Assembly: GCF_017912555.1 (NCBI RefSeq)
Contig: NZ_JAERSD010000003.1
Location: forward strand, 232,246-296,245
Length of the DNA: 64,000 bases
Direction of reading: 5' to 3'
Source: Bacillus sp. REN3
Lineage (GTDB): Bacteria > Bacillota > Bacilli > Bacillales > Cytobacillaceae
Below the pieces are notes generated by a model. The model was given only the letters and a program-made list of their open reading frames with translations, had not been told where the DNA came from and searched no databases. Positions 24,739 through 33,512 of this stretch are shown here, one piece after another. Each line of letters begins with the position of its first letter. Within the stretch, counting starts at the first letter, position 1. The translations under genes were made by a program, and so were the position numbers.

Positions 24739-25401
24739 ATGGATAATAGAGTAGAAGTGCTTCGCGGGCTGTTTCAGTATCCAAATTATACATATAAATT
24801 GAGAGATTCCGAGGAAGTCGCCGGCGTATGGAAAAAAGCAACGCTCTTGATCCTGCTGAGCGGGCTCGTCTTTGGGTTCAGCGCCTATTTTGGCATAGGA
24901 TCGGAATACCTATCGAAAAAACTGACAGCGATCTCCCGGGATGAATATGAAATGCATAAGCTCCTGTTCATGGGAGGGCAAACATTGCTCGGCCTTGTGT
25001 TCGGCGCTGTGATGATTTTTCTGCCAGCCTTGTTCTTCTGGACATTATCAGACCTTGATCTGAAGAAGCTTGTTTCTGTCCAATTGTTTGTGCTGCCTAT
25101 CTTCCTTTTGGAAAAATTGATTGTGATCCCGCTCGCTCTCTTGCTTGGATTGACGCAGGTTTCATCGCCGTTCTCGCTTGGCATCATCGCCCAGTACCTG
25201 ACCGGGAATGATTTCCTCATCTACTTTTTTGCATCCATCACACTGTTTAAAATTTGGGCGATTTTCATAGAATACAAGTATTTGAAGATGCTGACCGAGA
25301 AATCCCCAAGAATCATCCTTTCGATGGTCCTCGGCATCAATCTGATCATTTGGATCTTTGCCGCGCTGTTTTCATTTATTCAATTTGAGAAGATTTTGTA
25401 A
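24739..25401 (+). CDS. Yip1-family membrane protein (YknW-like)
   Basis: A 220-residue protein with five or six membrane segments (from ~33 to the C-terminus) and a short cytosolic N-terminus, fitting the Yip1 domain family. In B. subtilis YknW is a Yip1 protein needed to assemble the YknXYZ efflux complex that protects against the killing factor SdpC. Here the next gene, 14 bp on, is a YknX-like adaptor, so the pair is conserved. GGGGGAC precedes ATG 24739. No ATPase or permease gene follows. Confidence 0.8.
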   Translation: MDNRVEVLRGLFQYPNYTYKLRDSEEVAGVWKKATLLILLSGLVFGFSAYFGIGSEYLSKKLTAISRDEYEMHKLLFMGGQTLLGLVFGAVMIFLPALFFWTLSDLDLKKLVSVQLFVLPIFLLEKLIVIPLALLLGLTQVSSPFSLGIIAQYLTGNDFLIYFFASITLFKIWAIFIEYKYLKMLTEKSPRIILSMVLGINLIIWIFAALFSFIQFEKIL

Positions 25402-25415
25402 GAGGGGTGTAAGCG

Positions 25416-26651
25416 ATGAAAAAGAAAACAGCTATTCTTTTATCAGCAGGAATTCTTTTTGTTTCGGCTAATTTATACCTGGCCCTGAAGGACGACAGCA
25501 AAGCCGTCCGTTCCTCGTATATCACTAAATGGGAAGCAATCGGCAAGGAGAAGTTGACAGAAACGCTGAAAGCTTCCGGGGTGGTCACGCCTGCGGAAGA
25601 GCATTACGTTTATTACAATGACAATCCTGGAGGCTTCAAGAAATTCCTTGTCAAAGAAGGGGATCAAGTCAACAGCGGCAGCCCGCTCTACGAGTATGCA
25701 TCTGAAAATGTAGCAACGGACAAGACCAAGCTCGAAGTGGAAAAAAGCCAGCTTGTCAGGGAGGCCACGCTAATCGATGAACAAATCCAGCAGCTCCTAT
25801 ATCTCCAGTCCGTTTCCTCTTCGACATCAGATAGCAGCACCCCGGTAACAGGAGACGGGACAATCGATTCAGGTTCTTCTTCCAATGAACTTGTCAAGGT
25901 TTCGATAGAAAAAGAAATCTACGACAAGCAGCTGGAGAAAGGCCGGATCATGGCGGAAATCCAAAAATACGATGAAACGATTAGATCCCATAATAGCGGC
26001 GATCAGCTGGGCATCAACAGCGACGTGGACGGAACGGTCAAAAAGATCAATTATGACCTGAAAAATCCAATCGTCACAATCATCAGTGACAAGCCGAAGG
26101 TAGAAGGGACTTTTACCGAAAGGGACCTCAAAAAGGTAGAGGAAGGCATGGAAGCCTATATAAAATCTGATTTGATCAAGAAAAAGGCAGCCGGAACGCT
26201 GACAAAGATCGCCGCCTTCCCAGAAAAGGACCCATCCGTTAAAGAGGAAAGCAACTTCCCGTTCGAAGTCCAGCTTGACGAAGAAAATGAGGAAATCATC
26301 AAAGGCGCCCATGTCGACGTCACAATCGTTACTGACAAAGTGCTTAACGCAGCCACCGTACCGGCAAGAGCAATCGAGAAGGGCAAGAAAAACCACTACA
26401 TTTATGTACTGAACGAAAAAGGCGAAGTCGAAAAACGAAAAATCAAAAAAGGCATGGAACAGGCCGGAAAAGTCGAAATCTCCAAAGGCGCCAAACCAAG
26501 CGAACTCATCGTCCGCAAGCCCGAACAAATCCAGCAAGAAAACAGCCCATTCTTCAGCAAAGCCAAACCAAGCACCATCAACCAAATGCCATTCAACCAA
26601 GAAACCAAACGCAACATCCTCAAACACATCATCGTCGCCTTCTTCAAATGA
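25416..26651 (+). CDS. Efflux membrane-fusion (periplasmic adaptor-like) protein, YknX-like
   Basis: 411 residues: N-terminal membrane anchor (~5-22), a beta-barrel/lipoyl half-motif (KFLVKEGDQVNSGSPLYEY), a coiled-coil hairpin (~95-190) interrupted by a Ser/Thr/Gly-rich insertion, then the second lipoyl half (VDGTVKKINYD) and a C-terminal beta-barrel (VTIVTDKVLNAATVPARAI). This is the HlyD/MacA-type adaptor layout used with ABC exporters. GGGGTG lies before ATG 25416. The partner ATPase and permease (yknYZ in B. subtilis) are missing here. A REP-like element overlaps the stop codon. Confidence 0.85.
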   Translation: MKKKTAILLSAGILFVSANLYLALKDDSKAVRSSYITKWEAIGKEKLTETLKASGVVTPAEEHYVYYNDNPGGFKKFLVKEGDQVNSGSPLYEYASENVATDKTKLEVEKSQLVREATLIDEQIQQLLYLQSVSSSTSDSSTPVTGDGTIDSGSSSNELVKVSIEKEIYDKQLEKGRIMAEIQKYDETIRSHNSGDQLGINSDVDGTVKKINYDLKNPIVTIISDKPKVEGTFTERDLKKVEEGMEAYIKSDLIKKKAAGTLTKIAAFPEKDPSVKEESNFPFEVQLDEENEEIIKGAHVDVTIVTDKVLNAATVPARAIEKGKKNHYIYVLNEKGEVEKRKIKKGMEQAGKVEISKGAKPSELIVRKPEQIQQENSPFFSKAKPSTINQMPFNQETKRNILKHIIVAFFK

Positions 26652-26676
26652 AGCACGGGGACGGTTCTCCTGCTTC
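26650..26676 (+). repeat. REP-like element
   Basis: A near-consensus copy (gaagcacgggGACGGTTCTC...tgcttc) beginning at the last two bases of the adaptor gene's TGA stop codon. Confidence 0.9.
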
Positions 26677-26722
26677 ACATTAGGAGCAGGATTAAAAAAA
26701 GGGAGCCGGACGGCTTCCTCTC

Positions 26723-26773
26723 AGACTGTAGACAAACTCGATGGAAATCGTGTTTGTCTACAGTCTTTTTTTT
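26723..26773 (+). terminator. Strong hairpin with U-run; probably an IS1182-type terminal repeat
   Basis: A perfect 15-bp stem, agactgtagacaaac with gtttgtctacagtct, 14-nt loop, then eight T. It would end transcription of the adaptor operon. The same kind of sequence forms the ends of IS1182 elements in Bacillaceae, and an IS1182 5' coding remnant lies 230 bp downstream. Confidence 0.75.
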
Positions 26774-26792
26774 GCTGGTGCTGGAATGGAGC

Positions 26793-26930
26793 TGTTGATT
26801 TCCATTCCAGGCGCTTCGCTTTCCACGGGGCCGGCGGGGTGAGCCTCACCGTCGCCGTTGGCGCCTGCGGCGGGGTCTCACCTGTCCAGCTGATCCCGCA
26901 GGAGTCTACGCGCCTTCCACTCCATCAACA
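26793..26930 (+). repeat. GC-rich Bacillaceae intergenic repeat with terminal inverted repeats
   Basis: About 138 bp beginning TGTTGATttccattccAGGCGC and ending with the imperfect complement (GCGCCTTCCactccATCAACA). Inside are two more related segments (GGGGTGAGCC and GGGGTCTCACC) and a CGCAGGAGTC block. Elements of this appearance are common between genes of Bacillus-related genomes, in my recollection; their function is not known. It could fold into one long cruciform. Confidence 0.6.
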
Positions 26931-27005
26931 GGACTTCTAAATTTAGCGTGGAACTAAACATAAGTCTTTTTTAAATAGATACATATAACGCTTGAGGTGA
27001 TAAAG

Positions 27006-27077
27006 ATGCTATCGAAGAACAATTCAATCCAACGAGACCAATTAGAAATGGTTGCTTTAGACCAGCTTGTTCCAAAC
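27006..27077 (+). mobile_element. IS1182-family transposase, 5' remnant
   Basis: ATG 27006 with GAGGTG upstream encodes MLSKNNSIQRDQLEMVALDQ and four more codons, the typical start of IS1182-family transposases, then the similarity ends abruptly. Only about 24 of the usual ~450 codons remain. The rest of 26931-27345 has no gene; a hairpin with AAAGGAAGC/GCTTCCTTT (27184-27208) could terminate in either direction. Confidence 0.7.
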
Positions 27078-27326
27078 CCGGCAGGCGGGTCTAGTGACCC
27101 TTGGCCGCAAGTTTCATGTTCTCAGCATTGTTCCATGAAAAATAGAAGAACTGAGTAAATGCGATCCTAAGACCTGACCACAAAAAAGGAAGCCATCCTG
27201 CTTCCTTTCATCTTGCGGACTAAATGTTCCTGACAGATCTGACCTTGTGCCAGGTCCCGATAAATGAAGGAATTAATGTAGGGGGGATAGTCTTATTTCG
27301 AAGATAGCTTCCTGTTCCAGCCAAAC

Positions 27327-27356
27327 AATAAAAAAGCTGGTGTTCTCACCAGCTTA
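27327..27356 (-). terminator. Terminator overlapping the anti-sigma stop codon
   Basis: On the minus strand AGCTGGTG pairs with CACCAGCT, followed by TTTTTTATTG. The last codons (Ser-Trp-stop) of the anti-sigma gene form the left arm of the stem. Confidence 0.8.
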
Positions 27357-28506
27357 AATCGGTAATGATCCATCTTTGTCCATCCCAGCTGAACACGACT
27401 CTCAAAACAGCCGGGCTATATAGTTCGGATGTGTTTTTTTGCGTCAAGGTGTATTGTTCTTTGCCTGTTTTAGAAAATTCATACGGGTCGGATGTTGAAA
27501 AGAACAGCGGGTATTCCGTCGGGACTGTATAGAGGCCATCCTCTTCTTCCTTGATCCGATGGTCAAAGACCTTCGCGGCGGCTTCCTTTGTCATCACGCC
27601 TGCGAATTGCTCATAATATTCATCCTTGGTGGCAATGGTCCTGAATTTCATGCTGTCTGATTCATATTCCGGGTTAACGGTGATTTTTTTGTACTGCGAG
27701 AGCAATGCAATCGCGTCATCAGCTGTCCATTCTGGTACTGTACCTTCCACTTTGGCCGGCGTGTCGTCTGCAGGTTCTTCATTTGCAGGCGTTTCCTCCG
27801 CAGGTTCCTCTTTGCCCGGCGGTTCTTCCGCCACTTCCTGCTCGGCCTCCAGCTTCTCGATTTCCCCGGCAAGCAGGGAGTCATAGCCTTTAGCCGTCAG
27901 AATCGAGTCGACAATTTTCAATAATTCAAGCTTGCTCATTTCCCCTTTTTGCTCGACGGTGTGAATATAGCCTTCCTCTTCCCAGGAAACATAGGAGGTC
28001 GCCTGATCCACAGCGGCATACTGTCCCGTCAAATCCGCAGCCAGCTGCAAATCCCCGGTTCCCCCGGTTCCCTTTCCTTTACGCATGCCATAGCTAAAAG
28101 AATCGCCCTCAGCCTCAGGGTTCACATAGATATGTTGATAGAGTTCCCCATCCGTGCGAGTATGTTTGAAGACATATGGAGCAGGAACATAAGTTGGGAA
28201 CACCAACTCAGGCTTTGGCTCCTTTTCCTTATCCGGGACAGTCTGCTCTGGAGGGGTTTCCTGTCCGGGATTCATGTTATTGTCAGTGAAAACCAGCCAA
28301 TAGATGCCCGCGGCAAAGATGCTGAAAAAAGCTATGCTCAAGCCAATCGGAACAAATCGCTGGAATCTATGCATTTTCTTCCTGCCTGCCGGAGTACGCC
28401 CATCTATTTTCCGCATGACCCCATCCCGCATCTTTTCTGTGAACTCAAAATCAGCCAGCTCATCCGCCAGCATTTCGCTCTTTAGTTTTTTCAATCGGTC
28501 CTCCAT
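27346..28506 (-). CDS. Transmembrane anti-sigma factor
   Basis: 386 residues. The N-terminal ~50 are cytosolic and helical (EDRLKKLKSEMLADEL), as in anti-sigma domains. One membrane segment follows (IGLSIAFFSIFAAGIYWLVF, ~51-71). The extracellular part contains a Pro-rich stretch, a beta-rich region, and a repetitive Glu/Pro/Ala tract (EEPAEETPANEEPADDTPA) before the final domain. ATG 28506 has GGGAGG seven nt upstream; a TTG two codons earlier is too close to it. The gene overlaps the end of the sigma-factor gene by 47 bp, the usual sigma/anti-sigma coupling. It is presumed to hold the sigma factor at the membrane until an envelope signal arrives. Confidence 0.85.
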   Translation of the reverse strand: MEDRLKKLKSEMLADELADFEFTEKMRDGVMRKIDGRTPAGRKKMHRFQRFVPIGLSIAFFSIFAAGIYWLVFTDNNMNPGQETPPEQTVPDKEKEPKPELVFPTYVPAPYVFKHTRTDGELYQHIYVNPEAEGDSFSYGMRKGKGTGGTGDLQLAADLTGQYAAVDQATSYVSWEEEGYIHTVEQKGEMSKLELLKIVDSILTAKGYDSLLAGEIEKLEAEQEVAEEPPGKEEPAEETPANEEPADDTPAKVEGTVPEWTADDAIALLSQYKKITVNPEYESDSMKFRTIATKDEYYEQFAGVMTKEAAAKVFDHRIKEEEDGLYTVPTEYPLFFSTSDPYEFSKTGKEQYTLTQKNTSELYSPAVLRVVFSWDGQRWIITDLSW

Positions 28507-29017
28507 ATTCAAACCTCCCTTCCTCCAGGATCTCCTTTAACAGTTCCCTTGCCCGAACAAGCCTCGTCTTAACGGTGTTCAGGTTCAAACCGCAAATATC
28601 ACTGATTTCCTTTTGACTGCATTCCTGGAAATAATATAGAAAGATGACCTCCCTGTATTTGACCGGCAGCTGGAACAAAGCATGCTGCAATTCGCTTTTT
28701 TCATCTTCCTGTACGCATTGATCCTCAGGCCCTGCTTGAGTGCTTTTGAAAAATGACAACAGATAATCGGAAACATGCATTTTCCGGTGGTACCAGCTCT
28801 TCAGATAATCCTTGCAGTGGTTTGCCGCAATCCGGTAAAGCCATGTCTGGATGGCTGAATTTCCCTGGAAGGTATCAAGTCTCTCGAAGCATTTGAAAAA
28901 TATTTCCTGAGTCAAATCCTCGGCAGTCTCCCGATTCCTTACATACGAGTAGGCAAGATGAAGCACAGCGGTTCCATATTCCTCCATCAACATCTTAATC
29001 GTTTCATTTCGGTCCAT
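28460..29017 (-). CDS. ECF-type RNA polymerase sigma factor
   Basis: 185 residues. Region 2 shows YSYVRNRETAEDLTQEIFFK and IQTWLYRIAANHCKDYLK; region 4 shows LPVKYREVIFLYYFQECSQK with the helix-turn-helix ISDICGLNLNTVKTRLVRAR. No regions 1 or 3, hence an extracytoplasmic-function sigma factor. ATG 29017 sits five nt after GGGAGGTG; longer starts are unlikely. It probably directs an envelope-stress or surface regulon and its own promoter, and is inhibited by the overlapping anti-sigma factor. I cannot assign it to SigX, SigW, SigV or SigM by eye. Confidence 0.93.
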   Translation of the reverse strand: MDRNETIKMLMEEYGTAVLHLAYSYVRNRETAEDLTQEIFFKCFERLDTFQGNSAIQTWLYRIAANHCKDYLKSWYHRKMHVSDYLLSFFKSTQAGPEDQCVQEDEKSELQHALFQLPVKYREVIFLYYFQECSQKEISDICGLNLNTVKTRLVRARELLKEILEEGRFEYGGPIEKTKERNAGG

Positions 29018-29047
29018 ATGATCACCTCCCAGGGCCATTATCAATAT

Positions 29048-29076
29048 TTAGACGAAATAGGAAACCAAAAAGTTGG
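29048..29076 (-). promoter_or_regulatory. Predicted ECF autoregulatory promoter
   Basis: On the minus strand CCAACTTTTT, a ~17-nt gap counted from AAC, then CGTCTAA (29048-29054). The AAC -35 core and CGTC -10 are typical of Bacillus ECF sigma promoters. It ends 31 bp before the sigma-factor ATG. Confidence 0.6.
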
Positions 29077-29235
29077 AATCTAGCACTGATTTTTTTCAAA
29101 AACTCCCTAAAATAGAAATGGTAAACATTCCCTAGATAGAGTACAATATTTATAGTCCCAATTACTCATTACTTTCCTAAATTTTCTGATTAAAATGAGG
29201 AAGGACTGAATAATTTCATAGAGGAGCGGAAAGAT

Positions 29236-30924
29236 TTGAAACCATTGACAAAGTTCTATTCGACGCTTGCATCGGCAGCACTGATGACATCCCTTGTCTT
29301 TAGCCCGGCAGCATTTGCGGAAGGGAACACCCTGGAACCGACAGATGCCCAAAAGGAAATGAAGAAACAGCAAATCATCACAAGCCTGCAAAACAACGAT
29401 TTCAAGCCAGCTGCAGAGCAACAGAAGAGTTTCTCAGCTCTTGCAATTTCATCCGCCGTTTATTCTGGAAAAGTGGATTTCTACCACACTCACGTGTATA
29501 ATTTCGATTCCGCAGGCGGGGAGTTTACCCTGACTGATCACGCTTCTTCTGAGATAGACTTATATATTTTCAATAATGCCACAGGTGAAGATGTCCAGCC
29601 TGTGTCCGATAAATCTTTTAACATTCCTGCCGGAAACTATTCGATGTTAGTAACGAGCTATGATGTATCCATGTCGAACTATAGTTTTGAGCTGAAAGGC
29701 AACTTTGTCTCCGGGCCGGACACAACCCTGCCGGCATTGACTATGACATCTCCAAACGCGAGTGAGCTCCGCCTTCCTAAGGGTTCTTCGACAACGTTTG
29801 CGGTAAAAGGAACAACCGATGCCGAGTCTATTGGAATTGAAAAAAATAGTACAATCTATGATCCAATAGAAGGGCCTGGAACTTTCAGCAAGAGCATCAC
29901 CCTTGACAAAGGTTTGAACGCTATCCAAGTTTCTGCCTTTGAAGCTACTGGCAATGCAGTCTTTTCTGATCACTATGTGACACTTCCAGGCGTGGCAAGA
30001 ATCGCCGGCAAGGACAGATACGCGGTATCCGCAGGTGTCAGCAAGGAATTCAATAAATTCTTCAATACGGGCACAATCGTGATTTCCCGCGGCGACCTGT
30101 ACCCGGATGCGTTATCCGGCGGGCCACTGGCGGCAATGGAAGGTGCTCCTGTCCTGCTAACAGCAACAAAAGGACTGCCAACCGACATCAAGAACCAGGT
30201 TTCAAGGCTTGGAGCGGAGCGGGCCATCATCCTTGGCGGCACCGGGTCAGTATCGACAACCGTTGAAAGCCAGCTTAGAAGCCTGGGAGTAACGAGCATC
30301 GAACGGATCGGCGGAAAAGACCGGTTTGTCGTTTCCGCAGACACAGCGAAACGGGTAGCGGCCAATTCAGGTTCAGATACAGCCATCATCGCAAGCGGCA
30401 TGGTCTTCCCGGATGCTCTTTCCGCTTCAACGATCGCTGGGCCGACTGGGATGCCAATCCTGCTGGTAAAAGACAAGACCATCCCGGACGCTATCCAGGC
30501 CTTCATCAAGAACCATCCGAATATCAAAAATTATATTGTGGTAGGCGGGCCTGCTACTGTAAATGATAGTGTCATCACAAAAATCAAGCAGCTTCGCAGC
30601 GGTGCTTACGTTGAGAGGATCGGCGGCAAAGACCGTTATGAAGTGGGCATCAATGTCGCGAAGTTCGGAGTGAAGAATCTTGGCTTCGGCCTCGATACAC
30701 TGACAGTCGTCCGCGGCGATATCTTCCCGGATGCATTATCAGGCGCTCCGCTGGCAAACTTCCATGAAGGACCAATCCTGTTGACAACATCCGCTAAACT
30801 GGAAGCAAAGGTCAATACATTCCTGCAAAACAACCAGTCTGCGATCGACAACATTTATATCGTCGGCGGCACAGGGTCGGTATCGACAACGACGGAACAG
30901 CAGCTGAATGGACACATTAAGTAA
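29236..30924 (+). CDS. Secreted cell-wall-binding protein with three CWB2 repeats
   Basis: 562 residues. Signal peptide ~1-28 ending SPAAFA. Residues ~60-145 form a pre-peptidase-C-like beta domain, ~150-250 an Ig-like region, and ~255-560 three cell-wall-binding repeat 2 (CWB2) domains, each starting R-I-(A/G)-GKDR(Y/F) and containing FPDALS or YPDALS and VGG(T/P). Three CWB2 copies form a trimeric unit that binds anionic cell-wall polymers. No catalytic domain is seen, so it is likely a surface-layer-like or accessory protein. TTG 29236 is used, with GAGGAG at 29221-29226. It reads away from the sigma-factor operon and may belong to its regulon, though no matching promoter was found. Confidence 0.9.
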   Translation: MKPLTKFYSTLASAALMTSLVFSPAAFAEGNTLEPTDAQKEMKKQQIITSLQNNDFKPAAEQQKSFSALAISSAVYSGKVDFYHTHVYNFDSAGGEFTLTDHASSEIDLYIFNNATGEDVQPVSDKSFNIPAGNYSMLVTSYDVSMSNYSFELKGNFVSGPDTTLPALTMTSPNASELRLPKGSSTTFAVKGTTDAESIGIEKNSTIYDPIEGPGTFSKSITLDKGLNAIQVSAFEATGNAVFSDHYVTLPGVARIAGKDRYAVSAGVSKEFNKFFNTGTIVISRGDLYPDALSGGPLAAMEGAPVLLTATKGLPTDIKNQVSRLGAERAIILGGTGSVSTTVESQLRSLGVTSIERIGGKDRFVVSADTAKRVAANSGSDTAIIASGMVFPDALSASTIAGPTGMPILLVKDKTIPDAIQAFIKNHPNIKNYIVVGGPATVNDSVITKIKQLRSGAYVERIGGKDRYEVGINVAKFGVKNLGFGLDTLTVVRGDIFPDALSGAPLANFHEGPILLTTSAKLEAKVNTFLQNNQSAIDNIYIVGGTGSVSTTTEQQLNGHIK

Positions 30925-30943
30925 AAATAGAATAAAAACTTGG

Positions 30944-30975
30944 AGACCAAATCGCGACCGATTTGGTCTTCTTTA
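30944..30975 (+). terminator. Intrinsic terminator after the CWB2 gene
   Basis: Stem agaccaaatcg/cgatttggtct with a 4-nt loop and TCTTT tail. Confidence 0.85.
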
Positions 30976-31028
30976 TGGAACGACCGATTTCCCAACATGT
31001 TTAACGTTTTGATTCCAGTGGAATAGAG

Positions 31029-31053
31029 AAAAGGCGCCGATTTGGCGCCTTTT
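31029..31053 (-). terminator. Bidirectional-type terminator after the LysM hydrolase gene
   Basis: AAAAGGCGCC-gattt-GGCGCCTTTT with A/T tracts on both sides, 4 bp beyond the stop codon of the minus-strand hydrolase gene. Confidence 0.85.
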
Positions 31054-31056
31054 CTT

Positions 31057-32100
31057 TTAATAGAATCGCTTGAAGCTGTCGAAGTGGCTTTTATAATAAG
31101 AGTTATCGAGATTGCTCTTCATCACACCGCCTGATGAGCTTGCGTGGATGAATTCATTATTCCCGACGTAAATCCCCATATGGGAAATGCCTGGTTTATA
31201 CGTATTGGCAAAAAAGACAAGGTCGCCAGGCTTAGGCTGATCAATATAGTAAGAGCGGTTGAAATACCCATCGGACGAGTACCGGCCAATCTGCTTGCCG
31301 GACTGATTGTATGCATAATAGATGAATCCGCTGCAATCAAAACCGCTAGGAGTGTTCCCAGCCCATTCGTAAGGGACGCCCAGGAGGCTGTATGCCTGAT
31401 CGACGACGCTTGAACTGGCTGGTGCCGATGGCTTGGCAGGCTTGCTTACCGGCTTGCTGCTTCCGGAAACCTTCAGTGTCTGACCGACGTAAATCAGATC
31501 TGATTTAAGATTGTTCAGGGCTTTAAGCTCCTGGACAGTCACGGAATACTGCAGGCCGATTTTCGACAGCGTATCGCCGGCTTTCACAGTATAGGTTGTT
31601 GTCCCGCTTGCCGGTTTTGGCTTTGCAGCCGGGGCTGGCACAGGTGCAGGTGCTGGAGCAGGCGCTGTCGGCTGGCCGGCGTCCTGTTGGGAACCGCCCT
31701 TTGAGACTACCAGTTTCTGCCCGGGATGAATGATGTGGCCCTTGATATTGTTCCAGGACATAAGCTCGGCGAGGGATATTTGATGCCTGTTGGCAATTTG
31801 GATCAACGTATCCCCGCTGACGACAGTGTATGTATTCGCTGGTTTCGCTGCTGTGGGCTTGGCTGAGCTGTTTGCCGCGGGAACTTTTGGTGTGACCTCA
31901 AGCGTCTGATTCACATAAATTATATCAGAGGATAAATTGTTCAGCTTTTTAAGGGCATCAACGCTCGTCTGATTTTTCTGGGCGATTTTGTAAAGGGTAT
32001 CGCCCTTCTGGACTGTATATGACATCGCGGAGGCACTTGCGGCAAAAGAATTCGACGCAAGCAGGGCTACAGTGGCATAAGCAGCGACTTTCTTTTTCAA
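31057..32100 (-). CDS. Cell-wall D,L-endopeptidase with three LysM domains and NlpC/P60
   Basis: 347 residues, secreted: signal peptide ~1-26 ending SASA, LysM repeats at ~27-70, ~88-131 and ~168-211 (each YTV..GDTL), Ala/Pro-rich linkers, and a C-terminal NlpC/P60 domain (~230-347). The catalytic Cys is in GFDCSGF and the His in SHMGIYVG. The enzyme type cleaves the D-Glu-m-Dpm bond of stem peptides; LytE and CwlS of B. subtilis share this layout. It may help sidewall growth or daughter-cell separation. The 204-bp upstream region to the next gene holds its promoter, which I could not resolve. Confidence 0.93.
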   Translation of the reverse strand: MKKKVAAYATVALLASNSFAASASAMSYTVQKGDTLYKIAQKNQTSVDALKKLNNLSSDIIYVNQTLEVTPKVPAANSSAKPTAAKPANTYTVVSGDTLIQIANRHQISLAELMSWNNIKGHIIHPGQKLVVSKGGSQQDAGQPTAPAPAPAPVPAPAAKPKPASGTTTYTVKAGDTLSKIGLQYSVTVQELKALNNLKSDLIYVGQTLKVSGSSKPVSKPAKPSAPASSSVVDQAYSLLGVPYEWAGNTPSGFDCSGFIYYAYNQSGKQIGRYSSDGYFNRSYYIDQPKPGDLVFFANTYKPGISHMGIYVGNNEFIHASSSGGVMKSNLDNSYYKSHFDSFKRFY

Positions 32101-32303
32101 ATCGATTCAGCTCCTAAAAATTAGTAAAGTAATCTATCATAAGTGTAGCATACTAGTCTAGGATTTAATACCTATCAAGACAAAATATAACAAAATATTG
32201 ACATTTTCACTGAAATCAGTAGAAAGATAGTTGGGAATGGATTTACAATCGTAATAGATTCGGATAGAATGAATTTATTGTTGAATAAGGGAGGTTCTTG
32301 CCA

Positions 32304-32459
32304 GTGGAACAAGATATTCTTCAGACCGGACTCAATCAAGAACACTTTTTTGACGTTTTAAAAAGAGCCTATGAAAAAGGCCTAACGGAAAAAGAAATAA
32401 CTGTGCAGAAGATTTTGGATGACCTGACAAGTGAATTGAAGAATAATCCAGTGAAATAA
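32304..32459 (+). CDS. Small acidic protein, 51 residues
   Basis: GTG 32304 follows GGGAGG at 32289-32294 and opens a 51-codon frame: MEQDILQTGLNQEHFFDVLK and a helical, charged rest ending NNPVK. A strong terminator lies 5 bp after its stop, and the frame is AT-neutral with a good ribosome site, so I take it as a real gene. No family is recognised. It sits between the LysM hydrolase and gtaB. Confidence 0.6.
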   Translation: MEQDILQTGLNQEHFFDVLKRAYEKGLTEKEITVQKILDDLTSELKNNPVK

Positions 32460-32461
32460 AA

Positions 32462-32515
32462 AAGGGCAAATGGGAATCCGGAAAGGGACAAACCCATTTG
32501 CTCTTTGTATTTTTA
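32462..32515 (+). terminator. Intrinsic terminator after the 51-residue gene
   Basis: Stem gcaaatggg/cccatttgc extended by AAAGG/CTCTTT, then TTTTT. Confidence 0.85.
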
Positions 32516-32599
32516 TCCCGGTCGATCCCTTTTGTGATAAACAGCTTTTCGTTTGAATAAAATAGCAAGAGGCACTTTTGTTCAAGGGAGGTCCAATGG

Positions 32600-33475
32600 A
32601 TGAAAAAAATAACGAAGGCGATCATCCCGGCGGCAGGTCTGGGAACAAGGTTTTTACCGGCGACAAAAGCAATGCCGAAGGAGATGCTCCCAATCGTAGA
32701 CAAGCCGGCGATCCAGTACATAGTTGAGGAAGCGATCGCTTCAGGGATCGAGGACATCATCATCGTGACCGGCAAAGGGAAGCGCGCGATTGAAGATCAC
32801 TTCGATTATGCCCCGGAGCTTGAAATGAACCTGATTGAAAAAGGGAAAATCGAACTGCTCGATAAGGTACGCTACTCGACAAACCTGGCTGATATCCACT
32901 ATATTCGCCAGAAAGAGCCGAAAGGACTTGGCCATGCGATCTGGTGTGCCCGCAATTTCATCGATGATGAACCATTTGCCGTGCTATTGGGAGATGATCT
33001 TGTCCAGAGCGGGACACCCTGCCTGAAGCAACTCCTTGACCAATTTGAAACGACACGATCGACCGTCATCGGTGTCCAGGCAATCCCCGAAAAAGAAACC
33101 CACCGCTATGGAATCATCGAGCCAACCAGCCAGGAAGGCCGGCGTTACCAGGTCGGGAACCTTGTCGAAAAACCGGAGCCAGGCACAGCCCCATCGAACC
33201 TGGCCATCATCGGCCGCTACATCCTGACACCGGAAATCTTCATGTTCCTCGATCAAATGGAGACCGGAGCAGGCGGCGAAATCCAGCTAACGGATGCCAT
33301 CCAGAAACTGAACCAAATCCAGCGTGTCTTCGCCTATGAATTCGAAGGGAAAAGGTATGACATCGGCGACAAGGCTGGCTTCATCAAGACGACAATCGAG
33401 TTCGCTCTCCAGAATGAGGAACTGCGAAAGGAAGTACTGGACTTCCTTGATAAAATCATACACAGCAAGCGATGA
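32600..33475 (+). CDS. gtaB: UTP-glucose-1-phosphate uridylyltransferase GtaB
   Basis: A 291-residue nucleotidyltransferase that makes UDP-glucose from UTP and glucose 1-phosphate. It has the signature [20 protein letters not shown] at residues 8-27, LGDD (metal-binding Asp) near 133 and VEKP near 195, and is full length. UDP-glucose feeds teichoic-acid glucosylation, glycolipids and the exopolysaccharide cluster that begins 1 kb downstream. GGGAGG is at 32586-32591; an out-of-frame ATG at 32596 precedes the true ATG 32600. It is bounded by terminators on both sides. Confidence 0.95.
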   Translation: MKKITKAIIPAAGLGTRFLPATKAMPKEMLPIVDKPAIQYIVEEAIASGIEDIIIVTGKGKRAIEDHFDYAPELEMNLIEKGKIELLDKVRYSTNLADIHYIRQKEPKGLGHAIWCARNFIDDEPFAVLLGDDLVQSGTPCLKQLLDQFETTRSTVIGVQAIPEKETHRYGIIEPTSQEGRRYQVGNLVEKPEPGTAPSNLAIIGRYILTPEIFMFLDQMETGAGGEIQLTDAIQKLNQIQRVFAYEFEGKRYDIGDKAGFIKTTIEFALQNEELRKEVLDFLDKIIHSKR

Positions 33476-33476
33476 A

Positions 33477-33512
33477 AAAACTGGCGGCCCGTCTAATCCG
33501 GCCGCCAGTTTT
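33477..33512. terminator. Shared bidirectional terminator between gtaB and the SGNH gene
   Basis: actggcggcc/ggccgccagt stem flanked by A-run and TTTTATTT, placed between two convergent genes and overlapping the last bases of the minus-strand one. Confidence 0.85.

Noticed and set aside
29236..30924. CWB2 protein as an S-layer protein or N-acetylmuramoyl-L-alanine amidase
   Set aside because: No amidase or other catalytic motif is present and no SLH domains; only the wall-binding repeats support a call.
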